Source: Streptomyces toxytricini | GTDB lineage: Bacteria; Actinomycetota; Actinomycetes; Streptomycetales; Streptomycetaceae | Assembly: GCF_014649915.1 (NCBI RefSeq) | Contig: NZ_BMTY01000007.1 | Location: 62,001-126,000, forward strand | DNA: 64,000 nucleotides | Reading direction: 5' to 3' | In this document: positions 9,483 through 19,856 of the stretch, piece after piece | Position numbering within the stretch: position 1 is the first letter of the stretch | Layout of the letters: every line of letters starts with the position of its first letter | Translations under genes and position numbers: made by a program | Notes under the pieces: model-generated | Databases searched by the model: none | What the model saw: the letters and a program-made list of their open reading frames with translations, nothing else | What the model was told of the DNA's origin: nothing

Positions 9483-10229
9483 CTAGGGGACGTAGAAGGG
9501 GCGTACGCGCGTAACGATGTGGTCGGCGACCGGGTCGCCGGCGGCCTCGGGGGCGTCGAGCAGCACCAACTGGACGGGCCAGGGCGCCGGGACGCGGCCC
9601 AGGGCACGGCCGAGGGCCTCCAGGGGGAGGTCCCGCAGGGCCGGATCCGCCCCGGTGAGCCGGACCCCGATGTAGAGCTCGGGCGCGCCGCCCTCGACAC
9701 TGGCCAGGCAGCGGTACGCGGCGGCGACGGCGCCGGTGGCGCGGAACTCCTCCGAGGCCGCGGACAGGAGGTCCACCGGGTCCTCCTGCCAGTCGGGCTC
9801 GTAGAGGCGGACGCGGGCGCCGGAGGCGGCCCCGTCGAGCTCGGTGCGGCCGGCGCGGCAGAGGGCGGCGACGGCGGGCGGGGGCAGGGGGACGCCGACG
9901 GCGCCCTCCGGGTTGACGGCGATGCCGAGTTGCGGGGGCAGGCCGCGGGCGAACTCGACGGCGGGCGCGACCGCGAAGTCCATGGCGGTGCCCGCGCAGG
10001 CGCGGAACTGCGAGGCGGAGCTGTAGACGGGGACGTACGCCGCCCCGCCGATGTCCATGGTGGGCAGCGTGAGGGAGGCGCTGTCGGGGCCGCCTCCGGC
10101 GGGCAGCGGCACCCAGACGGAGCTGCGGCCGAGGACCTCGATGATCCGCGGGCCCGCGTCCGGCGCGCCGAGGGCGGCGCCGAGCACCTGCTCCAACTCG
10201 TTCTCCGGCCAGCCGCCGTCCCCGCCCAT
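9483..10229 (-). CDS. SseB-family protein (copy 2)
   Basis: The 248-residue cytoplasmic protein is a paralogue of the next gene. Its N-terminal half carries VWVPLPAGGGP, then TLPTMDIGGAAYVPVYSSASQFRAC (about 55-80), the strand-turn pattern of the SseB N-terminal domain. Its C-terminal half ends TRVRPFYVP, matching SQTRPFYDRE of copy 1. I chose the ATG at 10229 because GGAGG lies six bases upstream; the longer frame on the same strand runs through another gene. The 82-bp gap to copy 1 suggests co-transcription. No catalytic residues can be named. Confidence 0.72.
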   Translation of the reverse strand: MGGDGGWPENELEQVLGAALGAPDAGPRIIEVLGRSSVWVPLPAGGGPDSASLTLPTMDIGGAAYVPVYSSASQFRACAGTAMDFAVAPAVEFARGLPPQLGIAVNPEGAVGVPLPPPAVAALCRAGRTELDGAASGARVRLYEPDWQEDPVDLLSAASEEFRATGAVAAAYRCLASVEGGAPELYIGVRLTGADPALRDLPLEALGRALGRVPAPWPVQLVLLDAPEAAGDPVADHIVTRVRPFYVP

Positions 10230-10333
10230 GTCCGCCTCCGCTCGTCGCGCCGTGTTCCGCGCCCGAGGGTAGCCGCCCGCGGGGACACCCGCGGCCCGGG
10301 CCCCCGCGGCCGGGCAGGCAACCGGCCAGGCGG

Positions 10334-11011
10334 TCAGGCGGCCGGTCGGGCGGCGGGGGGCGCCGGCCGGAAGGAAATGCGGGACAGCCGGGCGGCCGCG
10401 GGGCGGTCCAGCAGGACCACCGAGGCACAGCCGGCGGGCAGCGGGCCGCTTTCCGCGGCCCTGAGCAGGCGGTCGACGGCGGCCCGGTGGCGGGAGAAGG
10501 CGTACGCCGACACGCCGCGGCCGCGCGCCCGCTGCCCGGCCAGGGCCTCCTGCGGGGTGGCCACGAGGAGCACCAGGTGCAGGGCCCGGCCGCGGCGCCG
10601 CGCGGCCGCGGCGAGCAGTCCGCGCACCCAGGCCTGCGTCCCGCAGTCGTGGACGACGACGGAGGCTCCGGAGCGCAGGGCCCGCCACATCCCCCAGTAG
10701 TGGGCGATCCGCACCAGCGGCCGGTAGGCGACGTACGGCAGGGCCCTGGGCATGCGGCGCTCCCAGCGCTCGCGCACGTCCTGCGAGTCGATGCCGCGGC
10801 CCTCGGCGGCGCGCTTGATCAGCGTGCTCTTCCCGCCGCCTGGCAGGCCCGAGACGACGACGACGTCCCCCTCGGCGAAGCCGAGCCGCTCGGGGCCCCT
10901 CCCTCCGGTGCCGCGCAGGTCGCGCACGGACCCGCGGCACGCTCCCGCCGCCGGCCGGGCCGGCACCCCCTCCGCCGTACCCGCCGTGGCCAGCACTCCG
11001 AATCTCCGCAC
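10334..11011 (-). CDS. P-loop ATPase / kinase-like protein
   Basis: The 225-residue protein has a clear Walker A, GLPGGGKST, at 55-63 and a fold order like small nucleoside or zeta-toxin-type kinases. A lid region (ERWERRMPRALPYVAYRPLVRIAHYWGMWRAL) and a Walker B-like strand SVVVHDCGT (about 130-138) follow, then VLLVATPQEALAGQRARG. The first 50 residues are poorly conserved in appearance. The start is the GTG at 11011, with GGAGG eight bases upstream (in GGGGGAGGCGATCGGT). The substrate is unknown: a phosphotransferase or simply an AAA-type ATPase are both possible. It is transcribed away from the gcv riboswitch region and probably leads the two sseB-like genes, with 104 bp between. Confidence 0.7.
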   Translation of the reverse strand: MRRFGVLATAGTAEGVPARPAAGACRGSVRDLRGTGGRGPERLGFAEGDVVVVSGLPGGGKSTLIKRAAEGRGIDSQDVRERWERRMPRALPYVAYRPLVRIAHYWGMWRALRSGASVVVHDCGTQAWVRGLLAAAARRRGRALHLVLLVATPQEALAGQRARGRGVSAYAFSRHRAAVDRLLRAAESGPLPAGCASVVLLDRPAAARLSRISFRPAPPAARPAA

Positions 11012-11254
11012 ACCGATCGCCTCCCCCGCACGGGTCACCGGGACCCATTCCCACCCAATGTAAAGGGACGGTAATACGGCGTCCCGGGTTTGCGTCGGCG
11101 CGTCCGCCCGGCGGACGCGCCGCCCCGCCCGGCCCCGTCCCCTCCGGCTTTGGCGGATGAAACGGTCTTTCGGGCCCGCCCACCCGTTCTCCGGCACCTC
11201 GTGCAATGATGTGCGCCATCTGGACCAACTGCATACCGGCCGCTTGAATCCGCG

Positions 11255-11362
11255 CGGGAGAGTCCCGGCAGGCCGCGAGGCCGTGTCCGGGCGCCGAAGG
11301 AGCAAGTACCTCCCTTGAATCTCTCAGGCCCCGTACCGCGTGGATGAGGCAGATCTGAAAAG
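11255..11362 (+). ncRNA. Glycine riboswitch, first aptamer
   Basis: The segment shows the glycine aptamer landmarks in order: GCGGGAGAGTCCC (P1/P2, about 11254), GCGCCGAAGGAGCAAG (11291-11306) and TTGAATCTCTCAGG (11315-11328). It ends in GATGAGGCAGATCTG (about 11343). It is the upstream member of a tandem pair in the gcvT leader. The boundaries are by eye. Confidence 0.88.
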
Positions 11363-11379
11363 CGAGCCGCGCCCCGCCC

Positions 11380-11490
11380 GTCCGCCGCGACGGAGCCGGG
11401 GGGTGCTCCACCCAAGGTGCAAGTCGGTGATCCCGCTCCCGGGAACTCTCGGCGAACCTCTCAGGTTCCGATGACAGATGGGGAGGAACG
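11380..11490 (+). ncRNA. Glycine riboswitch, second aptamer
   Basis: The second copy repeats the landmarks: CCACCCAAGGTGCAAG (11408-11423), GGCGAACCTCTCAGG (11451-11465) and CCGATGACAGATGGGGAGG (11468-11486). A short linker of about 20 nt joins it to the first aptamer, and the pair lies 40 nt upstream of gcvT. Tandem glycine riboswitches in other bacteria turn on glycine-cleavage genes when glycine binds. Here the switch probably acts on translation or early termination of the gcvT leader; no intrinsic terminator is obvious. Confidence 0.9.
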
Positions 11491-11530
11491 TCCTCGTCAT
11501 GTCATGCCCTGGGACCCGGGAGCCACACCC

Positions 11531-12646
11531 ATGAGCAACGCCCCCCGCCTGACCGCGCTCGATGCGCTGCACCGCTCGCTCGGTGCGACCATGACCGACT
11601 TCGCCGGCTGGGACATGCCCCTGCGGTACGGCAGCGAGCGCGACGAGCACAACGCCGTGCGCACGAAGGCCGGCCTGTTCGACCTCTCCCACATGGGCGA
11701 GATCACCCTGACCGGGCCGGAGGCCGTCAAGGCCCTCGACTACGCCCTGGTGGGCAACATCTCCACCGTCGGGGTCGGCCGCGCCCGCTACACGCACATC
11801 TGCCGGGAGGACGGCGGAATCCTCGACGACCTGATCGTCTACCGCCTCGGCGAGACCGAGTACATGGTCGTCGCCAACGCCTCGAACGCCCAGGTCGTGC
11901 TGGACGCCCTCACCGAGCGCGCGGGCGGCTTCGACACCGAGGTCCGCGACGACCGCGACGCGTACGCGCTGATCGCGGTGCAGGGTCCGGAGTCCCCCGC
12001 CATCCTGGCGTCGCTGACCGACGCCGACCTGGACGGCCTGAAGTACTACGCGGGCCTGCCGGGCACGGTCGCGGGCGTCCCCGCGCTGATCGCCCGCACC
12101 GGCTACACCGGCGAGGACGGCTTCGAGCTCTTCGTCTCCCCCGGGCACGCCGTGGAGCTGTGGCAGGCGCTGAGCAAGGCCGGCGAGGGCCGCGGCCTGG
12201 TGCCGTGCGGGCTGTCCTGCCGCGACACGCTGCGCCTGGAGGCGGGCATGCCGCTGTACGGGCACGAGCTGACCACCTCCCTGACCCCGTTCGACGCGGG
12301 CCTGGGGCGGGTCGTGAAGTTCGAGAAGGAGGGCGACTTCGTGGGCCGCGCCGCCCTGGAGGCCGCCGCCGAGCGCTCCGCGTCGAACCCGCCGCGCAAG
12401 CTGGTCGGCCTGGTCGCCGAGGGCCGCCGGGTCCCGCGCGCCGGCTTCCCCGTCGTGGCCGGCGGCCAGGTGGTCGGCGAGGTCACCTCCGGCGCCCCGT
12501 CCCCGACCCTCGGCAAGCCGATCGCGATGGCGTACGTCGACGCGGCACACGCCGAGCCGGGCACCTCCGGCGTCGGCGTCGACATCCGCGGTACCCATGA
12601 GCCGTACGAGGTCGTCGCCCTGCCCTTCTACAAGCGGCAGAAGTAG
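11531..12646 (+). CDS. gcvT: Glycine cleavage system T protein (aminomethyltransferase)
   Basis: T-protein moves the aminomethyl carbon from lipoylated H-protein to tetrahydrofolate, releasing ammonia and methylene-THF. The 371 residues match the family length. Landmarks are [14 protein letters not shown] near the N-terminus, [10 protein letters not shown], the folate-site region [12 protein letters not shown] with its conserved aspartate, [10 protein letters not shown], and the C-terminal barrel with [15 protein letters not shown]. The ATG at 11531 gives [19 protein letters not shown]; upstream in-frame starts fall within the riboswitch. It is the first gene of gcvT-gcvH-glyA under glycine riboswitch control. 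The P- and L-proteins are not in this window. Confidence 0.96.
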   Translation: MSNAPRLTALDALHRSLGATMTDFAGWDMPLRYGSERDEHNAVRTKAGLFDLSHMGEITLTGPEAVKALDYALVGNISTVGVGRARYTHICREDGGILDDLIVYRLGETEYMVVANASNAQVVLDALTERAGGFDTEVRDDRDAYALIAVQGPESPAILASLTDADLDGLKYYAGLPGTVAGVPALIARTGYTGEDGFELFVSPGHAVELWQALSKAGEGRGLVPCGLSCRDTLRLEAGMPLYGHELTTSLTPFDAGLGRVVKFEKEGDFVGRAALEAAAERSASNPPRKLVGLVAEGRRVPRAGFPVVAGGQVVGEVTSGAPSPTLGKPIAMAYVDAAHAEPGTSGVGVDIRGTHEPYEVVALPFYKRQK

Positions 12647-12755
12647 ACCCCGGACGCGTCGGCACGTCCGCACGCTCCCGCCTGCCGGGCCGAGCCGTCT
12701 CGACAGGCAAGACAACCGTTCGTTCGCACTCCCCCGCATCCAGGAGAATCAGGCC

Positions 12756-13139
12756 ATGAGCAACCCCCAGCAGCTGCGTTACAGCAAGGAGCACGAGTGG
12801 CTGTCGGCCGCCGAGGACGGCGTCGCGACGGTCGGCATCACCGCGTTCGCGGCCAACGCGCTCGGTGACGTCGTCTACGCCCAGCTCCCCGCCGTCGGCG
12901 ACACCGTGACCGCGGGCGAGACCTGCGGCGAGCTGGAGTCGACCAAGTCGGTCAGCGACCTGTACTCCCCCGTCACGGGCGAGGTCGTCGAGGCCAACCA
13001 GGACGTCGTGGACGACCCGGCGCTCGTGAACAGCGCCCCCTTCGAGGGCGGGTGGCTCTTCAAGGTGCGCGTGTCGGAGGAGCCGGAGGACCTGCTCTCC
13101 GCCGCCGAGTACGAGCAGCTCACCCTTTCCGGCAACTGA
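12756..13139 (+). CDS. gcvH: Glycine cleavage system H protein
   Basis: H-protein is the mobile lipoyl carrier that shuttles the aminomethyl group between the P, T and L proteins. At 127 residues it has the family size. The lipoylation motif [11 protein letters not shown] places the modified lysine at residue 64, and the N-terminus [21 protein letters not shown] is classical. The ATG at 12756 is preceded by AGGAG (12742-12746). It lies 109 bp after gcvT and 14 bp before glyA, consistent with one transcript. Confidence 0.97.
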   Translation: MSNPQQLRYSKEHEWLSAAEDGVATVGITAFAANALGDVVYAQLPAVGDTVTAGETCGELESTKSVSDLYSPVTGEVVEANQDVVDDPALVNSAPFEGGWLFKVRVSEEPEDLLSAAEYEQLTLSGN

Positions 13140-13153
13140 ACCAGGGACCGATG

Positions 13154-14410
13154 ATGTCCGTTCTGAACACCCCTCTCCACGAGCTCGACCCCGACGTCGC
13201 CGCCGCCGTCGACGCCGAGCTCGCGCGCCAGCAGTCCACCCTGGAGATGATCGCGTCGGAGAACTTCGCTCCGGTCGCCGTCATGGAGGCCCAGGGCTCG
13301 GTCCTGACCAACAAGTACGCCGAGGGCTACCCGGGCCGCCGCTACTACGGCGGCTGCGAGCACGTCGACGTCGTCGAGCAGATCGCCATCGACCGGATCA
13401 AGGCGCTCTTCGGCGCCGAGGCCGCGAACGTCCAGCCGCACTCCGGTGCGCAGGCGAACGCCGCCGCGATGTTCGCGCTGCTGAAGCCGGGCGACACGAT
13501 CATGGGCCTGAACCTGGCCCACGGCGGTCACCTGACCCACGGCATGAAGATCAACTTCTCCGGCAAGCTCTACAACGTGGTCCCGTACCACGTCGGCGAG
13601 GACGGCCAGGTCGACATGGCCGAGGTCGAGCGCCTCGCCAAGGAGTCCAAGCCGCAGCTGATCGTCGCCGGCTGGTCCGCCTACCCGCGCCGGCTGGACT
13701 TCGCCGCCTTCCGCCGCATCGCGGACGAGGTCGGCGCGTACCTGATGGTCGACATGGCGCACTTCGCGGGCCTGGTCGCCGCGGGCCTGCACCCGAACCC
13801 GGTGCCGCACGCCCACGTCGTCACCACCACCACGCACAAGACCCTCGGCGGTCCGCGCGGCGGTGTCATCCTGTCGACGCAGGAGCTCGCCAAGAAGATC
13901 AACTCCGCGGTCTTCCCCGGCCAGCAGGGCGGCCCGCTGGAGCACGTGATCGCCGCCAAGGCGGTCTCCTTCAAGGTGGCGGCCTCGCCCGAGTTCAAGG
14001 AGCGCCAGGAGCGCACCCTGGCCGGCGCGAAGATCATCGCCGAGCGCCTCGTGCAGGACGACGTCAAGGCCGTCGGCGTGGACGTCCTCTCCGGCGGCAC
14101 CGACGTGCACCTGGTCCTGGTGGACCTGCGCAACTCGGAGCTGGACGGCCAGCAGGCCGAGGACCGCCTCCACGAGATCGGCATCACCGTCAACCGCAAC
14201 GCCATCCCGAACGACCCGCGGCCCCCGATGGTCACCTCGGGCCTGCGGATCGGCACGCCGGCCCTGGCCACCCGCGGTTTCGGCGCCGAGGACTTCACCG
14301 AGGTCGCCGACATCATCGCCGAGGCCCTGAAGCCGTCCTACGACGGCGAGGCCCTCAAGGCGCGCGTCTCGGCGCTCGCCGCGAAGCACCCGCTGTACCC
14401 GTCGCTGTAA
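13154..14410 (+). CDS. glyA: Serine hydroxymethyltransferase
   Basis: This PLP enzyme interconverts glycine + methylene-THF and serine + THF, consuming the product of the glycine cleavage system. The 418 residues carry the PLP lysine in [14 protein letters not shown] (Lys229), the early motif [10 protein letters not shown], the cofactor-binding stretch [10 protein letters not shown] and [10 protein letters not shown]. Two ATGs lie next to each other (13151 and 13154); the second has the better spacing to AGGG at 13143-13146. A hairpin with a U-tract closes the operon at 14426-14460. With gcvT and gcvH this makes a glycine-to-serine module. Confidence 0.97.
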   Translation: MSVLNTPLHELDPDVAAAVDAELARQQSTLEMIASENFAPVAVMEAQGSVLTNKYAEGYPGRRYYGGCEHVDVVEQIAIDRIKALFGAEAANVQPHSGAQANAAAMFALLKPGDTIMGLNLAHGGHLTHGMKINFSGKLYNVVPYHVGEDGQVDMAEVERLAKESKPQLIVAGWSAYPRRLDFAAFRRIADEVGAYLMVDMAHFAGLVAAGLHPNPVPHAHVVTTTTHKTLGGPRGGVILSTQELAKKINSAVFPGQQGGPLEHVIAAKAVSFKVAASPEFKERQERTLAGAKIIAERLVQDDVKAVGVDVLSGGTDVHLVLVDLRNSELDGQQAEDRLHEIGITVNRNAIPNDPRPPMVTSGLRIGTPALATRGFGAEDFTEVADIIAEALKPSYDGEALKARVSALAAKHPLYPSL

Positions 14411-14425
14411 GGCCGCGGCTCGGAG

Positions 14426-14460
14426 GGCCCGGCCTTGTGTCCCACAGGGCCGGGCCTTTT
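14426..14460 (+). terminator. Intrinsic terminator of gcvT-gcvH-glyA
   Basis: The inverted repeat GGCCCGGCC/GGCCGGGCC (14426-14434 and 14448-14456) is followed by TTTT. It starts 15 bp after the glyA stop, so sdaA downstream needs its own promoter. Confidence 0.85.
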
Positions 14461-14701
14461 CCATGGCCGGGGCCGGCGGCGCGGCGCGCCACCGGCCCGC
14501 AAGCCGCCGTACAGGCCGGCGTCACCGGCCGCCTCACGAACTGACGTACGCTGATTAACCGGGCAAGGGCGCCCACGAGGCGATCTTTCCCTGCAATCCC
14601 TGCAAAGTCCGCCCCCTCCGTCGGCCGCCTCGCCCCCGCTGCGAGAGCGACTCGGCGGTTCGTTCCCCGCCACCGCGGGGGTGACCCGGGAGTCCGCCAC
14701 C

Positions 14702-16084
<1,383 letters not shown>

Positions 16085-16111
16085 CCCCGGCCGGCTGAGC
16101 CGGGCGGACGC

Positions 16112-16169
16112 GGACAGAAGGGGCGGACTGGCGGACCTCGCCAACTTCACCCCTTCTGTCCAATTTTTT
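16112..16169 (+). terminator. Intrinsic terminator of sdaA
   Basis: A perfect 12-bp stem GGACAGAAGGGG (16112-16123) pairs with 16150-16161. It has an internal GGCG/CGCC stem and is followed by AATTTTTTG. This is the most E. coli-like terminator in the window. Confidence 0.9.
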
Positions 16170-16255
16170 GATGTTTTGCTGCAACCATGGGTCTGCACGG
16201 CGTGTCTTCAGGAGCGACAACCTGTCCCCGTCTCTCGAAGAACAGGGGGGACGCC

Positions 16256-16777
16256 ATGAAACACCTCCGCCGCCGGCGGACCGCGGCTCTGGCCACCGGA
16301 GTCCTGCTCACCGCCGCCACCGCCCTCGCCGCACCGGCCTCCACGGCCGCGGCCCCCGCCGGCCGGGCCCCGGCCACCCCGCTCGTCGTGGGCGCCCGCT
16401 GGGCCGGGCACTGCACGTACGACCGGATCGTCATCGACCTGAAGGGGTACGTGCCCGACGCGGACGTCACCCGCGTCCCCGCACTCCACCAGGACGGCTC
16501 GGGGGCGCCCGTCCCGCTCGCAGGGAAGCACTTCCTGCAGATCCGGCTGCACCCCGCCGCGGCGCACCTGCGCTCCGGCGAGGGGACCTACCGCGGGCCC
16601 AAGCTGGTCCGGACGGACCTGCCCGCCCTCAAGGGGCTCGCCATGACCGGCGACTTCGAGGGGTACGTCACCTTCGGCGCCGCCTTCGACAGCAGGCCCT
16701 CGTACAAGACGTTCACGCTCCGCTCGCCCGACCGGTTCGTGATCGACATCGCGCACCGGAGCGTGTGCTGCGGCTGA
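16256..16777 (+). CDS. Secreted AMIN-like domain protein
   Basis: The 173-residue protein has a signal peptide (MKHLRRRRTAALATGVLLTAATALAAPASTAAA as a region, 1-33) and one AMIN-like domain (about 45-173). This domain family is common in streptomycete secreted proteins and often relates to cell-wall binding. Supporting strands are CTYDRIVIDLKGYVPDADVTRVP, a central FLQIRLHPAAAH and the closing SPDRFVIDIAHRS; the DRxVIDI pattern occurs at both ends, as in AMIN sandwiches. The ATG at 16256 follows GGGGGG six bases away. No partner gene is adjacent. The precise ligand is unknown. It converges on the flavodoxin-like gene with a 21-bp gap. Confidence 0.75.
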   Translation: MKHLRRRRTAALATGVLLTAATALAAPASTAAAPAGRAPATPLVVGARWAGHCTYDRIVIDLKGYVPDADVTRVPALHQDGSGAPVPLAGKHFLQIRLHPAAAHLRSGEGTYRGPKLVRTDLPALKGLAMTGDFEGYVTFGAAFDSRPSYKTFTLRSPDRFVIDIAHRSVCCG

Positions 16778-16798
16778 CCGGCACCGGCCGGGCCGCAG

Positions 16799-17530
16799 CT
16801 AGCGGTGTTCCGGGTTGGGGAAGTCGAAGCGGCAGCCGGCGTCCCACAGCGAGCGCTGGTTGCCGTGGGCCGGGATGCCGCCGGAGCGCTTGAGCAGCGC
16901 CGCGAGGTGCATGAGGTTCCACGACATGAAGGCGGTGTTGCGGTTGGTGAAGTCGTTCTCGGGGCCGCCCGATCCCGGATCCAGGTAGGAGGGACCGGGC
17001 CCGGCCTCGCCGATCCATCCGGCATCGGCCTGCGGCGGGATCGCGTAGCCGAGGTGCTGGAGGCTGTAGAGGATGTTCATCGCGCAGTGCTTGACGCCGT
17101 CCTCGTTGCCGGTGACGAGCGCCCCGCCGACCCGCCCGTAGTAGGCGTACTGGCCGTGCTCGTTCAGCAGGGAGGAGCAGGCGTAGAGGCGCTCGACGAC
17201 CTGCTTCATGACGGAGCTGTTGTCGCCGAGCCAGATGGGCCCGCACAGCACGAGGATGTCCGCGTCCATGACCCGGCTGTACAGGACGGGCCACTGGTCC
17301 GTCTCCCAGCCGTGCTCGGTCATGTCCGGCCAGACGCCGGTGGCGATGTCGTGGTCGACGGCGCGGACGACCGAGGTGCGGGCGCCGGCGGACTCCATGA
17401 CGGCGCGGCTGCGGTCGATGAGGCCCTCGGTGTTGCTGGTCTCCGGCGAACGCTTGAGCGTGCAGTTGACGAAGAGGGCGGTGAGTTCGGAGTAGTCGTA
17501 CGGGTTCGCGGTGTCGGGTTCGGCGGCCAC
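16799..17530 (-). CDS. Flavodoxin-like NAD(P)H-dependent oxidoreductase
   Basis: The 243-residue cytoplasmic protein belongs to the flavodoxin_2/FMN_red-like fold. The first strand [21 protein letters not shown] (about 16-36) is the FMN phosphate loop, [27 protein letters not shown] (about 85-110) is the second FMN loop, and [28 protein letters not shown] (about 132-160) is the third. It should bind FMN and reduce a quinone, azo or nitro compound; the substrate is not evident. The GTG at 17530 has GGTGGAG upstream. It is transcribed divergently from the cobalt transporter, with 304 bp before the riboswitch. Confidence 0.8.
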   Translation of the reverse strand: MAAEPDTANPYDYSELTALFVNCTLKRSPETSNTEGLIDRSRAVMESAGARTSVVRAVDHDIATGVWPDMTEHGWETDQWPVLYSRVMDADILVLCGPIWLGDNSSVMKQVVERLYACSSLLNEHGQYAYYGRVGGALVTGNEDGVKHCAMNILYSLQHLGYAIPPQADAGWIGEAGPGPSYLDPGSGGPENDFTNRNTAFMSWNLMHLAALLKRSGGIPAHGNQRSLWDAGCRFDFPNPEHR

Positions 17531-17834
17531 GGCTCCACCCTGCGCGGCCCCGTCGCGGACCCGCCAGCGGACGGCGGCCGTTCGGGGGGCGGGCCCGTTT
17601 CGCGGCTCCGGCGCACGCCGGTGGGAGCACGGGGGCGGAATCACGCCGGGCCGCGCGCCGGGTCCCGTCCGGCAGCCCGCATGGCCGCCATCGGGGCGGG
17701 AACACGCGGCAAAACAGCCGCTCTGCCGCCGCCCGGAGAGCGCGTACGGAGCCGGGCGGCCCGAAAGCGGAATCCCGATCGGGCGTGCGCTCGCCCACAC
17801 CGGCTTGTTCCGGGTCCGTGCGGGCCATTAGGGT

Positions 17835-18010
17835 CAGCGGGCCTTGGTGTTCGGGAAACCGGTGGAAGACCGGTGCGGCCCTCGCCACTGTGAACGGGAA
17901 GTCCGGCTCCACTCCTGCGGGAAGCCACTGGGCGGCGCGGGGTGATCCGCACCGCCCGGGAAGGCGGAGCCAGGGCGGCAGCACCCGTGAGCCAGGAGAC
18001 CGGCCGGGGC
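17835..18010 (+). ncRNA. Cobalamin riboswitch
   Basis: The leader of cbiM contains the complete B12 box AGCCAGGAGACCGGCC at 17990-18005. Other aptamer landmarks are GGTGTTCGGGAAACCGGTGGAAG near the start (about 17845-17867), CTCGCCACTGTGAACGGGAAG (17881-17901) and GAAGCCACTGGGC (about 17921). Adenosylcobalamin binding should shut down the downstream cobalt transport genes, by the family's known logic. Outer boundaries are approximate. Confidence 0.93.
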
Positions 18011-18051
18011 GCGTTGTCCATCCACGAGGTGCTGGAGAGGTCTCCTTACAC

Positions 18052-18744
18052 ATGCACATAGCCGAGGGGTTTCTGCCCCCGCTGCACGCGGCCGCCTGGG
18101 GCGCCGCGTCCGCTCCCTTCGTCGTCCACGGCGTCCGCGCACTCACCCGCGAGGTGAAGGAGAACCCCGAGAGCACCCTGCTCCTGGGCGCGTCCGGAGC
18201 CTTCACCTTCGTCCTTTCCGCCCTGAAGATCCCCTCCGTGACGGGCAGTTGCTCGCACCCGACGGGGACCGGGCTCGGGGCGATCCTGTTCCGGCCGCCG
18301 ATCATGGCGGTGCTCGGCACGATCACCCTGCTCTTCCAGGCGCTGCTGCTCGCGCACGGCGGCCTGACCACCCTCGGCGCCAACGTCTTCTCCATGGCGA
18401 TCGCCGGGCCGTGGGCGGGCTTCGGGGTCTACCTGCTGCTGCGGCGGTTCGGCGCCCCGCTGATGGTGGCCGTGTTCTTCGGCGCCTTCTCCGCGGACCT
18501 GGTCACCTACTGCGTCACCTCCGTGCAACTGGCGCTCGCCTTCCCCGACCCCGGCAGCGGTGTCGCCGGCGCCCTCGCGAAGTTCGGCGGCATCTTCGCC
18601 GTCACCCAGATCCCGCTCGCCGTCAGCGAGGGCCTGCTGACGGTGCTGGTGATGCGGCTGCTGATGCAGTCCAGCAAGTCCGACCTGGTCCGGCTGGGCG
18701 TCGCCAAGCTCGCGGGCCGCTCCGACCGGAAGGCGGCGGCGTGA
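18052..18744 (+). CDS. cbiM: Energy-coupling factor cobalt transporter, substrate-capture protein CbiM
   Basis: CbiM is the S-component that binds the metal ion and spans the membrane. The 230-residue protein starts [16 protein letters not shown]: in this family the mature N-terminus Met-His supplies metal ligands (amino group, His2), so the start position is functionally fixed. The conserved second histidine lies in [15 protein letters not shown]. Six or so hydrophobic helices follow. The ATG at 18052 lies about 45 nt after the B12 riboswitch. Control by cobalamin supports cobalt rather than nickel as the substrate. It overlaps cbiN by one base. Confidence 0.95.
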   Translation: MHIAEGFLPPLHAAAWGAASAPFVVHGVRALTREVKENPESTLLLGASGAFTFVLSALKIPSVTGSCSHPTGTGLGAILFRPPIMAVLGTITLLFQALLLAHGGLTTLGANVFSMAIAGPWAGFGVYLLLRRFGAPLMVAVFFGAFSADLVTYCVTSVQLALAFPDPGSGVAGALAKFGGIFAVTQIPLAVSEGLLTVLVMRLLMQSSKSDLVRLGVAKLAGRSDRKAAA

Positions 18745-19103
18745 TGGGCATGAGCCGGAACGCGAAGATCAACACCCTGCTGCTGCTCGTGGTCGCCGCC
18801 CTCGCGGTGCTCCCCCTCGCCCTGGGCCTGGGCGAGGGCAAGGAGGAGCCGTTCAGCGGCGCCGACGCCCAGGCCGAAGCGGCGATCACCGAGCTCAAGC
18901 CCGACTACGAGCCCTGGTTCACCCCGCTGTACGAGCCGCCGTCCGGCGAGGTCGAGTCGGCCCTGTTCGCCCTCCAGGCGGCCCTCGGCGCGGGCGTCCT
19001 CGCCTACTACTTCGGGGTGCGCAAGGGACGCCGCCAGGGCGCCGCGGCAGCCGCTGCGGCCGCCGGATCCGGCACCCCGGGCGACACCCGCGCGGAGGAC
19101 TAG
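18744..19103 (+). CDS. cbiN: Cobalt transporter subunit CbiN
   Basis: This small auxiliary membrane subunit (119 residues) has two transmembrane helices (about 9-29 and 75-95). The extracytoplasmic segment between them contains FSGADAQAEAAITELKPDYEPWF, the CbiN signature GADAQA...I....PDYEPWF. CbiN works with CbiM to load the metal. The C-terminal tail is alanine- and glycine-rich and not conserved. The ATG overlaps the cbiM stop by one base (TGATG), so translation is coupled. cbiQ starts three bases after its stop. Confidence 0.92.
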   Translation: MGMSRNAKINTLLLLVVAALAVLPLALGLGEGKEEPFSGADAQAEAAITELKPDYEPWFTPLYEPPSGEVESALFALQAALGAGVLAYYFGVRKGRRQGAAAAAAAAGSGTPGDTRAED

Positions 19104-19106
19104 CCG

Positions 19107-19856
19107 GTGCTGCCGATCGACGTGGCTGCGCACGGCAGCCGCTGGCGCGGCCGGCACCCCCTGGAGAAGGCCCTGCTGGGACTCGGGCTGACGGTCACCG
19201 CCGTGTGCCTTCCGCCCTGGCCCGGCGGGCCCCTGGTCGCCGCGGCGACCCTCGCCGTCCTGCTCGGGCCGGCGGGGGTCGCCGGGCGGCAGCTGTGGCG
19301 GGCCTTCCGGATCCCGCTCGGCTTCTGCTTCACCGGTGCGCTGCCGCTGCTCGTCGCGGTCGGCGGACCGGCCGGGCCGGTGTCGCTCGCCCCGGACGGG
19401 CCGCGGCACGCGGGCGAACTGCTGCTCCGCACGTCCGCCGCGTCCCTGGGCGTCCTGCTGTTCGCGTTCACCACCCCCGTCTCGGACGTGCTCCCACGGC
19501 TGGTCCGGGCCGGGGTGCCGGCGCCCGTGGTGGACGTCGCGCTCGTGATGTACCGCATCGGGTTCCTGCTGCTGGACTCGCTGGCGCAGGTCAGGCGGGC
19601 CCAGGCGGCCCGGCTGGGGGCCGCGGACCGGGCGGCGGTGTGGCGGTCGCTGGCCGGGCTCGCCGCGACCTCGTTCGTCCGGGCCTTCGACCGGGCGGCG
19701 CGGCTCCAGTCGGGCCTCGCCGGTCGCGGGTACGACGGGGCGCTGCGCGTGCTCGTCCCCGAGGCCGCCCTGTCGCGGCGCTTCCTCGCGGCCTCGGCGG
19801 CCCTCATCGCGGGCCTGGTCGCGCTGACCCACACCCTGGAGGGGCTGTACTCGTGA
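19107..19856 (+). CDS. cbiQ: Cobalt transporter transmembrane (T) protein CbiQ
   Basis: The 249-residue membrane protein couples the ATPase to CbiM. It has about five hydrophobic helices and the T-component ATPase-contact motifs: AQAARLGAADRAA (about 168-180) and QSGLAGRGYDGALRVL (about 203-218). These match the family A-R-G / A-x-x-x-R-G pattern. The start is the GTG at 19107, three bases after cbiN. The stop overlaps the cbiO start by four bases (GTGA). Confidence 0.92.
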   Translation: MLPIDVAAHGSRWRGRHPLEKALLGLGLTVTAVCLPPWPGGPLVAAATLAVLLGPAGVAGRQLWRAFRIPLGFCFTGALPLLVAVGGPAGPVSLAPDGPRHAGELLLRTSAASLGVLLFAFTTPVSDVLPRLVRAGVPAPVVDVALVMYRIGFLLLDSLAQVRRAQAARLGAADRAAVWRSLAGLAATSFVRAFDRAARLQSGLAGRGYDGALRVLVPEAALSRRFLAASAALIAGLVALTHTLEGLYS

